DNA of 64,000 nucleotides, taken from NCBI GenBank assembly GCA_016707605.1, contig JADJHJ010000006.1, forward strand, positions 62,001 through 126,000, read 5' to 3'. This DNA comes from Candidatus Promineofilum glycogenicum (GTDB taxonomy: Bacteria; Chloroflexota; Anaerolineae; Promineifilales; Promineifilaceae). Below the pieces are notes generated by a model. The model was given only the letters and a program-made list of their open reading frames with translations, searched no databases and was not told where the DNA came from. The position numbers were made by a program, and so were the translations under genes. Positions 37,115 through 47,272 of the stretch are shown here, in pieces; within the stretch, counting starts at the first letter, position 1, and every line of letters starts with the position of its first letter.

Positions 37115-37494
37115 TGTTTGCTCCTCTACGAGTTGGACTGCGCCGACGCTACCCAATGTAGCCCTGGCCAATCCGCTTCAATTCATAACTCCTATCTTAA
37201 CCGGCCGGCCGGCGCGTTGCCCCTGCGTCCGGTATAGAAATGAAGCACAGTTTGCGCATAAATCGGCACTGAGAACAGTACTCTGCGGCTCTGTACCTCG
37301 GATATAGGCCGACTCTGTACCCTGGCGCGCCGTCTCTCTGGGCCAAGGTAGAAGCACGGGAAACTGCTCTGACCGTTGCCAAACACGCTGATTCCGCTAT
37401 GCTCCTACGGTAGACGGTTAGCCGGCTCGTCGCGCAACGACCCGCCGGCACGCCAATCCACTTGCCCGCGCCATCGCCGGCGTAACCAGCCATC
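37115..37494. other. 380-bp intergenic region without a recognised gene
   Basis: This lies between the divergent DUF2382 and aminotransferase genes. It has no convincing ORF and no member of the repeat families. Promoter-like pieces can be found on both strands (for example GGTATAGAA and GCTATGCTC), but none has a good -35. The GTTAGCCGGCTCG segment near 37418 is GC-rich and unremarkable. Confidence 0.5.
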
Positions 37495-38652
37495 ATGAAC
37501 CCCCTGCGCTCCCTCTACCTGCTCGATCCCGACGTCATCTTTCTCAACCACGGCTCCTTCGGCGCGACGCCGCGGCCGGTCTTCGAGGCCTATCAGGCGT
37601 GGCAGCGCCGGCTGGAGTGGCAGCCGGTGCGCTTTCTGGGCACGGAACTGGCCGGCCACCTGGCCGAGGCGCGGCGGGTGCTGGGCGACACTCTGCGCGC
37701 CGACGCCGCCGACCTGGTCTACATCCCCAACGCCACCTTCGGCGTCAACGTCGTCGCCCGCTCGCTGCGCCTGGGCGCGGGCGATGAGGTGCTGACCACC
37801 GACCACGAGTATGGCGCGTGCGACCGGGTGTGGCGCTACCTCAGCCGCGAGCGCGGCTTCACCCTGCGGCATCAGCCCGTGCCCCTGCCGCTGACCGGCG
37901 ACGATGATCTCGTGGCGCAGTTCTGGCAGGGCGTCACGCCGCGCACGCGGGTCATCTTCCTGAGCCACCTCACCTCGCCCACGGCCGTGCGTCTGCCAAT
38001 AGCCGCGATCTGCGCCCGCGCCCGCGCCGCCGGCATCCTGACCCTCATCGACGGCGCCCACGCCCCCGGCCAGATCGACCTCGACCTGCCGGCCATTGGC
38101 GCCGACTTCTACACCGGCAACTGCCACAAGTGGCTGAGCAGCCCCAAGGGCGCGGCCTTCCTCTACGCCCGGCGCGAGGCTCAGGAGCTGATCGAGCCGC
38201 TGGTCGTCGGCTGGGGCTGGGCGGCCGAGCCAGAGATGTCCTACGGTTCGCGCTTCCTGGACTATCTGCAATGGCTGGGAACCATCGACTACTCGGCCTA
38301 CCTGAGCGTCCCGGCGGCCATCCGCTTCCAGGCCGAGCACGATTGGCCGGCCGTGCGACAGACGTGTCACCAACTGCTCGGTGAGGCGCTGGATGGCATT
38401 GCCGCGCTGACCGGCCGGCCGTCGGTCTACCCCGACCACAGCTTCTATCATCAGATGGGCGTGGCCGCCCTGCCCGCGGCGACCGACATCGTAGCCCTGA
38501 AGCGGCGGCTGCTCGACGACTACCGCGTCGAAATCCCCTGCACGCGCTGGAACGACCGGCCGTTTATTCGGGTGTCCATTCAGGCTTACAACACGGCCGA
38601 AGACGTGGCGGCGTTGATTGAGGCGCTGCGGGTGTTATTGCGGGAGGAGTAG
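37495..38652 (+). CDS. class V aminotransferase (isopenicillin N epimerase-like)
   Basis: A 385-residue fold-type I PLP enzyme. It starts MNPLRSLYLLDPDVIFLNHGSFGATPRPVFEAYQAW, the LNHGSFGA motif of the IPN-epimerase/cysteine desulfurase-like branch. IPNATFGVNVVARSL and DHEYGACDRVW form the PLP pocket, LIDGAHAPGQIDLDL carries the pyridine-binding Asp, and the Schiff-base lysine is in YTGNCHKWLSSPKGAAFL (about residue 212). The C-terminal RPFIRVSIQAYNTAEDV carries the substrate-carboxylate Arg. The reaction is not certain; members act as epimerases, desulfurases or transaminases. It precedes the methionine operon but has its own intergenic region. Confidence 0.87.
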   Translation: MNPLRSLYLLDPDVIFLNHGSFGATPRPVFEAYQAWQRRLEWQPVRFLGTELAGHLAEARRVLGDTLRADAADLVYIPNATFGVNVVARSLRLGAGDEVLTTDHEYGACDRVWRYLSRERGFTLRHQPVPLPLTGDDDLVAQFWQGVTPRTRVIFLSHLTSPTAVRLPIAAICARARAAGILTLIDGAHAPGQIDLDLPAIGADFYTGNCHKWLSSPKGAAFLYARREAQELIEPLVVGWGWAAEPEMSYGSRFLDYLQWLGTIDYSAYLSVPAAIRFQAEHDWPAVRQTCHQLLGEALDGIAALTGRPSVYPDHSFYHQMGVAALPAATDIVALKRRLLDDYRVEIPCTRWNDRPFIRVSIQAYNTAEDVAALIEALRVLLREE

Positions 38653-38827
38653 GTCAGTATTCAGTGGGTCAGTATTCAGTAGGTCAGTGGCTCAGTGGTC
38701 GTTAGTCTGCGGAGGGCGCATCCTTAGATGCGCCGCGCCCGCCCTCTCCCCAACCCTCTCCCACAGGGCGAGGGAGCGCCGCCGGCCCTCTCCCCAACCC
38801 TCTCCCACAGGGCGAGGGAGCGCCGCC
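38652..38827. repeat. CAGTATTCAGT repeats followed by a 43-bp tandem duplication
   Basis: 38652-38699 is a run of GGTCAGTATTCAGTGGGTC-type units. 38741-38783 and 38785-38827 are two copies of the GCCCTCTCCCCAACCCTC... unit at a period of 44 bp, each with an internal CCCTCTCCC/GGGCGAGGG palindrome. Related sequence lies at 1407-1441. Confidence 0.75.
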
Positions 38828-38876
38828 CACTACAACTTCACAACACTCCCCCACTGATATTGGGCACATTGACCGC

Positions 38877-38906
38877 TTGACAGCCGCCGCCCCTTTCGGC
38901 TATAGT
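38877..38906 (+). promoter_or_regulatory. sigma-70 promoter of the methionine operon
   Basis: TTGACA (38877-38882), 18 bp, TATAGT (38901-38906). It lies about 25 bp upstream of the SAM riboswitch. Confidence 0.75.
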
Positions 38907-38930
38907 TCCCGCCAACAACTGCATACTGTC

Positions 38931-39055
38931 ACTTTTATCCAGAGAGGTGGAGGGACCGGCCCGAAGAAACCTCGGCAACCCGGACCGGACGGCAGGGATC
39001 CGTCCGATCGGCAGGGTGCCAATTCCGGCAGACGATTCTGGAAGATGAGAGCGAC
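38931..39055 (+). promoter_or_regulatory. SAM (S-box, SAM-I) riboswitch
   Basis: It has the class hallmarks in order: the P1/P2 region ATCCAGAGAGGTGGAGGGAC, GAAACCTCGGCAACC, a variable P3, GGTGCCAATTCC, and the closing P1 strand GATTCTGGAAGATGAG. SAM-I elements bind S-adenosylmethionine and turn off methionine genes when it is plentiful. A terminator hairpin (39112-39147) follows, so control is by transcription attenuation. The metY-metX-metW operon downstream is a standard target. Confidence 0.93.
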
Positions 39056-39111
39056 AGGGATCGGCCCGCGCAATCCCGCCACGCGACATACCCGGAATAC
39101 CTGCCTAAGTC

Positions 39112-39147
39112 GGACCCTCTGGCCTCAATAGATGCCGGGGTCTTTTT
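39112..39147 (+). terminator. attenuator terminator of the SAM riboswitch
   Basis: GGACCC, then TCTGGC...GCC, then GGGGTC followed by TTTTT. It lies between the riboswitch aptamer and the metY ribosome-binding site (AAGGAG). Confidence 0.85.
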
Positions 39148-39170
39148 GATCCTCAAGGAGAAAAATACGC

Positions 39171-40448
39171 ATGACGACCAACGAACGGACTTTCGGGTTC
39201 AACACGCGCCAGTTGCACGCCGGGCAGACGCCCGACCCCACGACCGGCAGCCGGGCCGTGCCCATCTATCAGACGACCAGCTACCAGTTCCAGAACACCG
39301 AACACGCGGCCAATCTGTTCGCGCTGAAGGAGTTCGGCAACATCTACACGCGCATCATGAACCCGACGACCGACGTGCTGGAGCAGCGGCTGGCCAGCCT
39401 GGAGGGCGGCGTCGGCGCGTTGGCGGCCAGCAGCGGCCACGCGGCGCAGACGATGGCCATCCTGACCATCTGCGAGGCGGGCGACCACATCGTCAGCAGC
39501 AGCCGGCTCTATGGCGGCACGTATAACCAGTTCAACTACACCTTCCCCCGCCTGGGCATCGACGTGACCTTCGTCGATCCCTCCAACCCGGACGGGTTCG
39601 CCGAGGCTATCCGGCCCAACACCAAGCTCATCTACGGCGAGACGCTGGGCAACCCCGACATCAGCGTCTTCCCGTTCGAGGAAGTGTCGGCCATCGCCCG
39701 CGACCACGGCCTGCCGCTGGTGATCGACAACACCTTCGCCACGCCCTACCTGTGCCGGCCGTTCGAGTGGGGGGCCAACATCGTCGTCCACAGCACGACC
39801 AAGTTCATCGGCGGCCACGGCACGTCCATCGGCGGCGTCATCATCGACGCCGGTAACTTCGACTGGCGCAGCGGCCGTTTCGCCAACTTCACCACGCCCG
39901 ACCCGTCCTACCACGGCCTGGTCTACGCCGACCTGGGCGCGCCGGCCTTCATCCTCAAGGCCCGCGTCCAAGTCCTGCGCGACCTGGGCGCGTGCCAGGC
40001 GCCGATCAATAGCTGGCTGACCATCCAGGGCATCGAGACGCTCAGCCTGCGCATGGACCGCCACGTGGCCAACGCCCAGCGCGTGGCCGAGTTCCTGGAG
40101 AACCACCCGCAAGTGACCTGGGTCTGCTATCCCGGCCTGAGCAGCCACGGCGACCACGAGCGGGCCAAGAAGATTCTGCCCAAGGGGCCGGGGGCCATCC
40201 TCGGCTTCGGCATCCAGGGCGGGCGCGAAGCCGGGCAGGCGTTCATCGACAAGCTCCAGTTGTTCAGCCACCTGGCCAACGTCGGCGACGCCCGCAGCCT
40301 GGCCATCCACCCGGCCAGCACGACCCACAGCCAGCTCAGCGGCGAGGAGATGCTGACCGCCGGCGTCACCCCCGACTTCGTCCGCCTCAGCGTCGGGCTG
40401 GAAGACATCGAGGATATTCTCTGGGATTTGGAGCAGGCGCTCGGTTAA
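39171..40448 (+). CDS. metY: O-acetylhomoserine sulfhydrylase
   Basis: A 425-residue Cys/Met-metabolism PLP enzyme of the MetY branch, converting O-acetylhomoserine plus sulfide to homocysteine. It starts ERTFGFNTRQLHAGQTPDPTTGSRAVPIYQTTSYQF. It has the EGGVGALAASSGHAAQ glycine-rich loop, YGGTYNQFNYTF and IDNTFATPYLCRPFEWGANIVVHSTTKFIGGHGTSIGGVI with the Schiff-base lysine in STTKFIGGHG (about residue 211). The length is typical for MetY and longer than MetB. It is the first gene of metY-metX-metW, behind the SAM riboswitch; AAGGAG precedes the ATG. Confidence 0.95.
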   Translation: MTTNERTFGFNTRQLHAGQTPDPTTGSRAVPIYQTTSYQFQNTEHAANLFALKEFGNIYTRIMNPTTDVLEQRLASLEGGVGALAASSGHAAQTMAILTICEAGDHIVSSSRLYGGTYNQFNYTFPRLGIDVTFVDPSNPDGFAEAIRPNTKLIYGETLGNPDISVFPFEEVSAIARDHGLPLVIDNTFATPYLCRPFEWGANIVVHSTTKFIGGHGTSIGGVIIDAGNFDWRSGRFANFTTPDPSYHGLVYADLGAPAFILKARVQVLRDLGACQAPINSWLTIQGIETLSLRMDRHVANAQRVAEFLENHPQVTWVCYPGLSSHGDHERAKKILPKGPGAILGFGIQGGREAGQAFIDKLQLFSHLANVGDARSLAIHPASTTHSQLSGEEMLTAGVTPDFVRLSVGLEDIEDILWDLEQALG

Positions 40449-40451
40449 GAA

Positions 40452-40523
40452 GTCGTGGCGAGTGGCGGGTGGCGAGTGGCGAGTCGTTCGCCACCCGCCA
40501 CCCGCCACTCGCCATCCGCCATC
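40452..40523. repeat. palindromic repeat, GGCGAGTGGCGGGTGG family
   Basis: GTGGCGAGTGGCGGGTGGCG is mirrored by CGCCACCCGCCACCCGCCAC. It fills the whole metY-metX gap. The same sequence is found inside recD2 (9326) and the aconitase X gene (15948). Confidence 0.75.
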
Positions 40524-41675
<1,152 letters not shown>

Positions 41676-41689
41676 GTCGGTAAGCCACT

Positions 41690-42277
41690 ATGTCCCCCCT
41701 CCGCCCCGACCTCCACGCCATCGCCGGCCTCGTCCCCCAGGGGGCCACCGCGCTCGATCTGGGCTGCGGCGACGGGGCCTTGCTCGACTACCTGAGACGC
41801 GAGAAGAGTGTGCGCGGCCGGGGCATCGAACTGAGCGAGGCGGGCGTGCTGGCCTGCGTGCGGCGCGGCCTCAGCGTGCGCCAGGGGAGCTTGCAAGAGG
41901 GGCTGGCCGACTACCCCGACGGCAGCTTCGACTGCGTCATCCTGGCCCAGACGTTGCAGTACCTCGATGATCCGACGTGGGTGCTGGGCGAGATGCTGCG
42001 CGTCGGCCGCCGGGCCATCGTCAGCTTCCCCAACTGGGGCTACTGGCGCTGCCGGCTGGAGCTGCTGGCCCGCGGCCGCATCCCCGCCGCGCCCGACCTG
42101 CCGCAGCCGTGGCACGACATCCCCCGCTGGCAAGCGTTGACCGCGGCCGACTTCGCCGACTTCTGCCGCCGGCAAGGCATGGCCGTCGGGCAGGCGATCT
42201 ACCTGGCTGGCGCGCGCCGCGTTGGCGTGTGGCCGAATCTGAGGGCGAAGACGGCCGTCTTCGCCCTCCAAAGATGA
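41690..42277 (+). CDS. metW: methionine biosynthesis protein MetW
   Basis: A 195-residue methyltransferase-fold protein: ALDLGCGDGALLDYLRREKSVRGRGIELSEAGVLACVRRGLSVRQGSLQEGLADYPDGSFDCVILAQTLQYLDDP and VGRRAIVSFPNWGYWRCRLELLARGRIPAAP. The last stretch (SFPNFGHWRxR-like) is the MetW signature. MetW is coupled to MetX genes in many bacteria and is required for full homoserine acetylation, though its exact reaction is debated. It is the third gene of the SAM-controlled operon. Confidence 0.93.
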   Translation: MSPLRPDLHAIAGLVPQGATALDLGCGDGALLDYLRREKSVRGRGIELSEAGVLACVRRGLSVRQGSLQEGLADYPDGSFDCVILAQTLQYLDDPTWVLGEMLRVGRRAIVSFPNWGYWRCRLELLARGRIPAAPDLPQPWHDIPRWQALTAADFADFCRRQGMAVGQAIYLAGARRVGVWPNLRAKTAVFALQR

Positions 42278-42313
42278 AGAGGAATGATCCGCAGATTGAG
42301 CGGATTACCCTTC

Positions 42314-43177
42314 TTACCTTCTAAACAGCCGCCAGCGCAGCCCCCGCCGGTTCAGATAGGTGATCGTCTCGCCGAAGCGCGCCGGGTGCAGGGCGAACAG
42401 GTGCTGCGTCGCGTCCAGGTCGGTCACCTCCGGCGCGGAGAAACGATCCATGAAGAAGCGACCGGCCGGTGGCCAATGCCACCAGCCCAACAAGAACAGC
42501 GACAAGCGCCGGACCAGCTTGACCGGCAAGGGCAACAGAATGCGCTGCCGGCCGGAGATGGCCAGGATGGCGCGGACGATGTCGCGGTAGCTGAGCCGCT
42601 CCGCCCCGGCCACGGCCACCGTCCGGCCGACCAAATCCGGCCGGTCGAGCGCGCTCACCAGGCAGTAGGCGTAATCCTCCACCCATAACGGCTGCAGCGG
42701 CGTCTTGCCACCGCCGGGCAGCCAGACCACCGGCCAACTCCAGATGGCCAGGCTGAGGATAAGCTCGCTGAAGCGATCGTCGCGGCCGAACAGCGTCGCC
42801 GTGCGCACAATGGTGTAGGGGATGCCGCCACGCGCCACCAGCCGCTCGACCTCCCCTTTAGCCCGGAGCAAGGGGTGAATGGCGTGCGGGTCGGCGTTCA
42901 GCCGGCTGGGCACGATGAGCCGCCCCACCCCCGCCCGCCGCGCCTCCTCGATGAGCCGCTGCGTGCCCGTCACATCCACGACTTGCAGCAGCCGCCGGTT
43001 GCCGCGCGCCTCGGCCCCGGCCAGGTGGATGACCGTCGTCACCCCCTCCAACTCGGCGCGCAGCGTCTCCGCGTCGCTCAACCGGCCGGTATAGGCGCGC
43101 CACGGCCGGCCGGCATGGTCGAGCACGCGGGTCAGGGAGCGGCCGATGAAGCCCGAAGCGCCGGTGACGAGGATCAT
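42314..43177 (-). CDS. NAD(P)-binding SDR-family epimerase-like protein
   Basis: A 287-residue extended/atypical SDR. It starts MILVTGASGFIGRSLTRVLDHAGRPWRAYTGRLSD, with the TGxxGxxG cofactor motif, and continues TVIHLAGAEARGNRRLLQVVDVTGTQRLIEEARRAGVGRLIVPS, VRTATLFGRDDRFSELILSLAIWSWPVVWLPGGGKTPLQPLWVEDYA and SYRDIVRAILAISG. The YxxxK pair is not obvious, which fits the NDUFA9/complex-I-like atypical group rather than a true sugar epimerase. The ATG at 43177 lies 6 bases after TACAAT, a leaderless start. It is divergent from a glycosyltransferase and shares a compact promoter region with it. Confidence 0.82.
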   Translation of the reverse strand: MILVTGASGFIGRSLTRVLDHAGRPWRAYTGRLSDAETLRAELEGVTTVIHLAGAEARGNRRLLQVVDVTGTQRLIEEARRAGVGRLIVPSRLNADPHAIHPLLRAKGEVERLVARGGIPYTIVRTATLFGRDDRFSELILSLAIWSWPVVWLPGGGKTPLQPLWVEDYAYCLVSALDRPDLVGRTVAVAGAERLSYRDIVRAILAISGRQRILLPLPVKLVRRLSLFLLGWWHWPPAGRFFMDRFSAPEVTDLDATQHLFALHPARFGETITYLNRRGLRWRLFRR

Positions 43178-43183
43178 GCCGCA

Positions 43184-43215
43184 ATTGTACCGGGGCCGCC
43201 GCCCGCTGCTATAAT
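43184..43215. promoter_or_regulatory. overlapping divergent leaderless promoters
   Basis: On the plus strand TATAAT (43210-43215) is followed by GGCGGCG and the ATG at 43223. On the minus strand TACAAT (43189-43184) is followed by six bases and the ATG at 43177. Each -10 box lies where the other promoter would have its -35 region, so the two genes probably compete for polymerase. Confidence 0.6.
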
Positions 43216-43222
43216 GGCGGCG

Positions 43223-44404
43223 ATGAATCCACCACTGAGGGACGCGACCGGCCCGGCGCGGCCGTTGCGCGTCTGCTACTTTGGCACCTATCGCGCCGGC
43301 TACACGCGCAACCAGATCATCCTCAAGGGGCTGCAAGCCCAGCCGGACGTGGCCGTCCACGTCTGCCACGCGCCGCTGTGGCACGGCATCGAGGATCGCG
43401 TGCAGCAGGCCAGCGGCGGCTGGCGCAACCCGCGCTTCTGGGGGCGCGTCGCCGCCGCCTACCGCCGCCTCATTCGCGCCCACGCCGCCGCGCCCGACTA
43501 CGACGTGATGCTCATCGGCTACCCCGGCCAGTTCGACGCCTACCTCGGCCGCCGTCTGGCCCACGGCCGCGGCAAGCCCGTGGCCCTCGACATCCTCATG
43601 TCGCTGCATCTGGTGGCCGAGGAGCGTGGCCTCGTCGCCGCCCACCCGGCCACCGGCGCCCTGCTCTTCCGGCTGGAGCGCGGCGGCCTGCGCCGGCCCG
43701 ACCTGCTCATCGCCGAGAACGCCGAGTATGGCGGCTACATCGCCGACAAGTACGGCCTGCCGCGCGAGCGCTTTCGCTACGTGCCCCACGGCGCGGACGA
43801 GAGCGTCTTCCACCCCCGCCCGTTGCGCCCGCCCGACGACCACTTTCGCGTCACCTACCACGGCGGCTACCTGCCGTCGCACGGTATGGACGCCATCCTG
43901 GGCGCGGCGGCCCTGCTGCGCGAGCGGCCCGACGTCTGCTTCCACTTCTACGGCAGCGGACCAGAGAAGGAACGCATCGTGCGGCAGGCGGTCGAATTGG
44001 CCCTGCCCAACGTCACCTTCCACGGCTTCGTCAGCCAGGACGAGTTGCTCGACGGGCTGGCCACGGCCCACGTCTGCCTGGGCGTCTTCGGCACGACGCG
44101 CCAGGCCAACTTCACCGTGCAGAATAAGGTCTGGGAAGGGCTGGCGATGGGCCGGCCGGTCATCAGCGGCGACTCGCCGACCATCCGCGCCGCGCTGGCC
44201 GACCGGCGCGAAATCTACCTCATCGAACGCAACAGCCCGGCAGCGCTGGCCGCGGGGCTGAGCGAGTTACAAGCCAACCCGGCGCTGCGCGAAGCTATCG
44301 CCGCCGCCGGCCACGCCCGCTACCGCGCCGAACACACCGTTGCCGCCCTCGGCCGCCAGATGGCGATGGCGCTGCGGGCGGTTGCCACGCCGCCATCAGG
44401 ATAA
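43223..44404 (+). CDS. glycosyltransferase, GT4-like
   Basis: 393 residues with a GT-B fold. N-terminal domain: RVCYFGTYRAGYTRNQIILKGLQAQPDVAVHVCHAPLW. C-terminal domain: FRVTYHGGYLPSHGMDAILGAAALLRERPDVCFHFYGSGPEKERIVRQAVELALPNVTFHGFVSQDELLDGLATAHVCLGVFGTTRQANFTVQNKVWEGLAMGRPVISGDSPTIRAAL. The last part is the nucleotide-sugar site of GT4-type enzymes (E in KVWEGLAMGRPVI). Acceptor and donor are unknown. It ends 2 bp before the membrane glycosyltransferase-like gene, so the two probably act together in cell-surface glycan assembly. Confidence 0.87.
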   Translation: MNPPLRDATGPARPLRVCYFGTYRAGYTRNQIILKGLQAQPDVAVHVCHAPLWHGIEDRVQQASGGWRNPRFWGRVAAAYRRLIRAHAAAPDYDVMLIGYPGQFDAYLGRRLAHGRGKPVALDILMSLHLVAEERGLVAAHPATGALLFRLERGGLRRPDLLIAENAEYGGYIADKYGLPRERFRYVPHGADESVFHPRPLRPPDDHFRVTYHGGYLPSHGMDAILGAAALLRERPDVCFHFYGSGPEKERIVRQAVELALPNVTFHGFVSQDELLDGLATAHVCLGVFGTTRQANFTVQNKVWEGLAMGRPVISGDSPTIRAALADRREIYLIERNSPAALAAGLSELQANPALREAIAAAGHARYRAEHTVAALGRQMAMALRAVATPPSG

Positions 44405-44406
44405 CT

Positions 44407-45895
44407 ATGGTCAACGTCAAACAGTCAGCCGGCGCGCCGCGCCACGTCATCGCCTGGCCGCGCGTTCTGATGGCCCTGTCACTCGGCTTAGGGGTGGTGA
44501 TTCGCCTGCGGCAGTTCGCCGCCGGCCGCTCGCTGTGGGTGGATGAGGCCGCGCTGGGCCTCAACATCATCCAACGCAGCGCCGCCGAACTACTGCGCCC
44601 GCTCGACTATCTGCAAGGCGCGCCCATCGGCTATCTGTGGCTGGTGCGGCTGGCCGTCGTCCTCGGCGGGCCGAGCGAGCGGATGCTGCGCGCCGTGTCG
44701 CTGCTGGCCGGGGTGGCCGCGCTGCTGCTGTTCGCCCTGCTGGCCCGCCGCCTGCTCGATGAATGGCCGGCGGCGCTGGCCATCGCCATCCTGGCCTTCG
44801 CGCCGCCGCTCATCTCCTACAGCAATGAGCTAAAGCAGTACAGTCTCGACGTACTGGTGGCGGTGGTGGCGCTGGCGCTCTTCTTCTATCTGCGCCGGCC
44901 GCTGACGGCGGCGCGCGTCGCGGCCGGCGCGCTGGCCGGCACGGTGCTCATCTGGCTGGCCCACCCCGCCCTGTTCATGCTGGCCGCCGTTGGGCTGGTG
45001 GCCTTCGTGGGGGCGGGGGCCGGCGGGGGCGCTGGCGGTCGTCGGGCTGGTCTGGGGGGCTTCCGTCGTTGCCCTGGCCCTCCTGTCGCTTACGACGCTG
45101 ACCAGCGAGGCCGCGCTACTCGACTTCTGGAGCAGCGGCTTCGTGCCCGCGCCGCTGCCTTTGGTGGAGTTTGCCCGCTGGTGGTGGTTCAAGCTCAACG
45201 ATCTGACGACCTTCACCCTGCAACTGTCGGCCGTGGCCCTGGTGGCCGCCGCCGCCGGCATCGTGTCCCTGGCGCGCCGCGACCGCGGGCTGGTGGCGGT
45301 GCTGCTGCTGCCCATTGGCCTGACGTTTCTGGCCGCGGCGCTGCGCCTCTACCCGTTTGCCGACCGGCTGCTGCTCTTCACCACGCCGCTCGTGGCCTTG
45401 CTGGTGGCCGAGGGCACGGCCGATCTCTATCGCCGCCTGCGTCCGTTGGGGCGGCTGCCGGCCTACGCCCTGGTGGTCGTCCTGCTGGCCTCGCCGCTGC
45501 TCCAGGCGGCCGATCTGCTGCGCGCGCCGCAATACAAAGAGGAGTTGCGCCCGGCGCTGGCCCGCGTGGCCGACGCCTGGCAAGAAGGCGACCGCCTCGT
45601 CGTCTACTACGGCTCCTCCCTGCCCTTCAAGTACTACCGCACGCGCCACGCCTTCGCCGACGAGGACATCATCATCCTGGAGCGGTCGCGCGAAGACTGG
45701 ATGCCCTACTTCCAGGCTATGGACGAGTTGGTGGCCGAAGGGGGGCGCGTCTGGCTGCTCTTCTCCCACGTCTATCACGAAGGCGGGGCCAGCGAAGAGG
45801 CGCTGCTGATCAACTTCCTCTATGAGCAGGGCTTCGGCGCGGCCGAGATCATCCAGGAACCGGGTGCGTCGGCCTATCTGTTCGTCCTGCCCTGA
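44407..45895 (+). pseudogene. multi-pass membrane glycosyltransferase-like protein (GT39/ArnT type), one frameshift
   Basis: The first frame reads LMALSLGLGVVIRLRQFAAGRSLWVDEAALGLNIIQRSAAELLRPLDYLQGAPIGYLWLVRLAVVLGGPSERMLRAVSLLAGVAALLLFALLARRLL, with the WVDEA motif of the first lumenal loop in GT-C enzymes. It continues to GLVAFVGAGAGGGAGG. A +1 shift near 45018-45040, in a run of G, leads to the other frame LAVVGLVWGASVVALALLSLTTL...LLPIGLTFLAAALRLYPFADRLLLFTTPLVALLVAEGTADLY...YLFVLP. Together they give about 495 residues with about ten membrane helices. The G-rich site makes sequencing error likely. It follows the GT4 gene by 2 bp and is convergent with der. Confidence 0.75.
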
Positions 45896-45910
45896 GCCGC
45901 GGCCGGGAGC

Positions 45911-47272
45911 CTACTTCTTTTCCGCGTTGCGCCCGCGGAACAGCAGCCGGATGGGCGTGCCCGTGAAGGGGAACTTCTCGCGGATGCGGTTCTCGATGTA
46001 GCGCTCGTAGCCGAAGTGGATCATCTCCGGCCGGTTGACGAAGAAGACGAACGTCGGCGGCTTGACGGCCACCTGCGTGGCGTAATAGAACTTCAGTTGC
46101 GTGCCCGCCTTGGTCGGCGGCGGGTGGTTGGCGATGATGTCGCGCAGCAGGTCGTTGAGTTCCCCCGTGCCCACGCGCTGTTGCCGCGCCGCCTGCACCT
46201 CCAGCACGGTCGGGAAGATCTTGTTCAGCCGCTGCCCCGTCTCGGCCGAGATGAACAGCAGCGGCGCGTAGCTCAGGAAGGCCAGCTCGCCGCGCACCGT
46301 CTTCTCATAGGTGGGCATGGTGTAGGCGTCCTTCTCCACGATGTCCCACTTGTTGACCAGAACGATGACGCCGACGTTCTCATCGGTCAGCATTCCGCCG
46401 ATGTGGGCGTCTTGCGCCGTGACCCCCTCTTCGCCGTCAATCAGCAGCAAAGCCACGTCGGCCCGCCGCAGCGTCTTCAGCGCCCGCAAGACGCTGTACT
46501 TCTCCACGCCGGGATCGATCTTGCCCCGCCGCCGGATGCCGGCCGTGTCGATCAGCGTAAACTCCTGGCCGTGCCAGCGCAGCTTCTCGTCAATGGCGTC
46601 GCGCGTCGTCCCGGCGATGGGGCTGACGATGACCCGCTCCTCGCCGACCAGCCTGTTCAGCAGCGTCGACTTGCCCACGTTCGGCCGCCCCAGGATGGCG
46701 ATGCGGGTCGACTCATCCTCGACCTCCTCGGCCGGGTCGAAGGGCGGCATGGCCGATACGATGGCGTCGAGCAGATCGCCCGTGCCGGAGCCGTGCAGGC
46801 CAGAGATAGCGATGACTTCGCCCAGGCCCAGTTCGTAGAACTCGTAGGCCGTGTCCCACAACTTCGATGACTCCAGCTTGTTGGCGGCGACGATGACCGG
46901 TTTTTTCGTCTGGCGCAGAATGTCGGCCACTTCGCGGTCGGCGGCGGTGATGCCCGACTGCCCGTCCACGACCTGGACGATCACGTCGGCATCCTCCATA
47001 GCCACCGCCGCTTGCTGCCGGATCAGGGGCAGGAACTGCTCCGAATCCTCCGACAGCGGCGCGGTGGCCCGCCCCTCAGTGATCTCGATGCCGCCGGTGT
47101 CGACGACGGTAAAGAGCGCGCCGCCCCACTCGGCATCGGCATAGAGCCGGTCGCGCGTCGTGCCGGCCACGTCGGAAACGACCGCCAGCCGGCGGCCAAT
47201 GATGCGGTTGAACAGCGTCGACTTGCCCACGTTGGGGCGACCGACCAGGGCCACCAGCGCCTTTCGACTCAT
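45911..47272 (-). CDS. der: ribosome-associated GTPase Der (EngA)
   Basis: 453 residues with two tandem GTPase domains, unique to Der, which acts in 50S ribosome assembly. Domain 1 has GRPNVGKSTLFNRIIG (about 10-25), DTGG and NKLESS. Domain 2 has GRPNVGKSTLLNRLVG (about 185-200), DTAGIRRRG and NKWD. The C-terminal KH-like domain (TQLKFYYATQVAVKPPTFVFFVNRPEMIHFGYERYIENRIREKFPFTGTPIRLLFRGR) is complete. Its start overlaps the end of the YbbR gene by 4 bp. Its place downstream of cdaA-cdaR is unusual compared with the common cdaA-cdaR-glmM arrangement. Confidence 0.97.
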   Translation of the reverse strand: MSRKALVALVGRPNVGKSTLFNRIIGRRLAVVSDVAGTTRDRLYADAEWGGALFTVVDTGGIEITEGRATAPLSEDSEQFLPLIRQQAAVAMEDADVIVQVVDGQSGITAADREVADILRQTKKPVIVAANKLESSKLWDTAYEFYELGLGEVIAISGLHGSGTGDLLDAIVSAMPPFDPAEEVEDESTRIAILGRPNVGKSTLLNRLVGEERVIVSPIAGTTRDAIDEKLRWHGQEFTLIDTAGIRRRGKIDPGVEKYSVLRALKTLRRADVALLLIDGEEGVTAQDAHIGGMLTDENVGVIVLVNKWDIVEKDAYTMPTYEKTVRGELAFLSYAPLLFISAETGQRLNKIFPTVLEVQAARQQRVGTGELNDLLRDIIANHPPPTKAGTQLKFYYATQVAVKPPTFVFFVNRPEMIHFGYERYIENRIREKFPFTGTPIRLLFRGRNAEKK

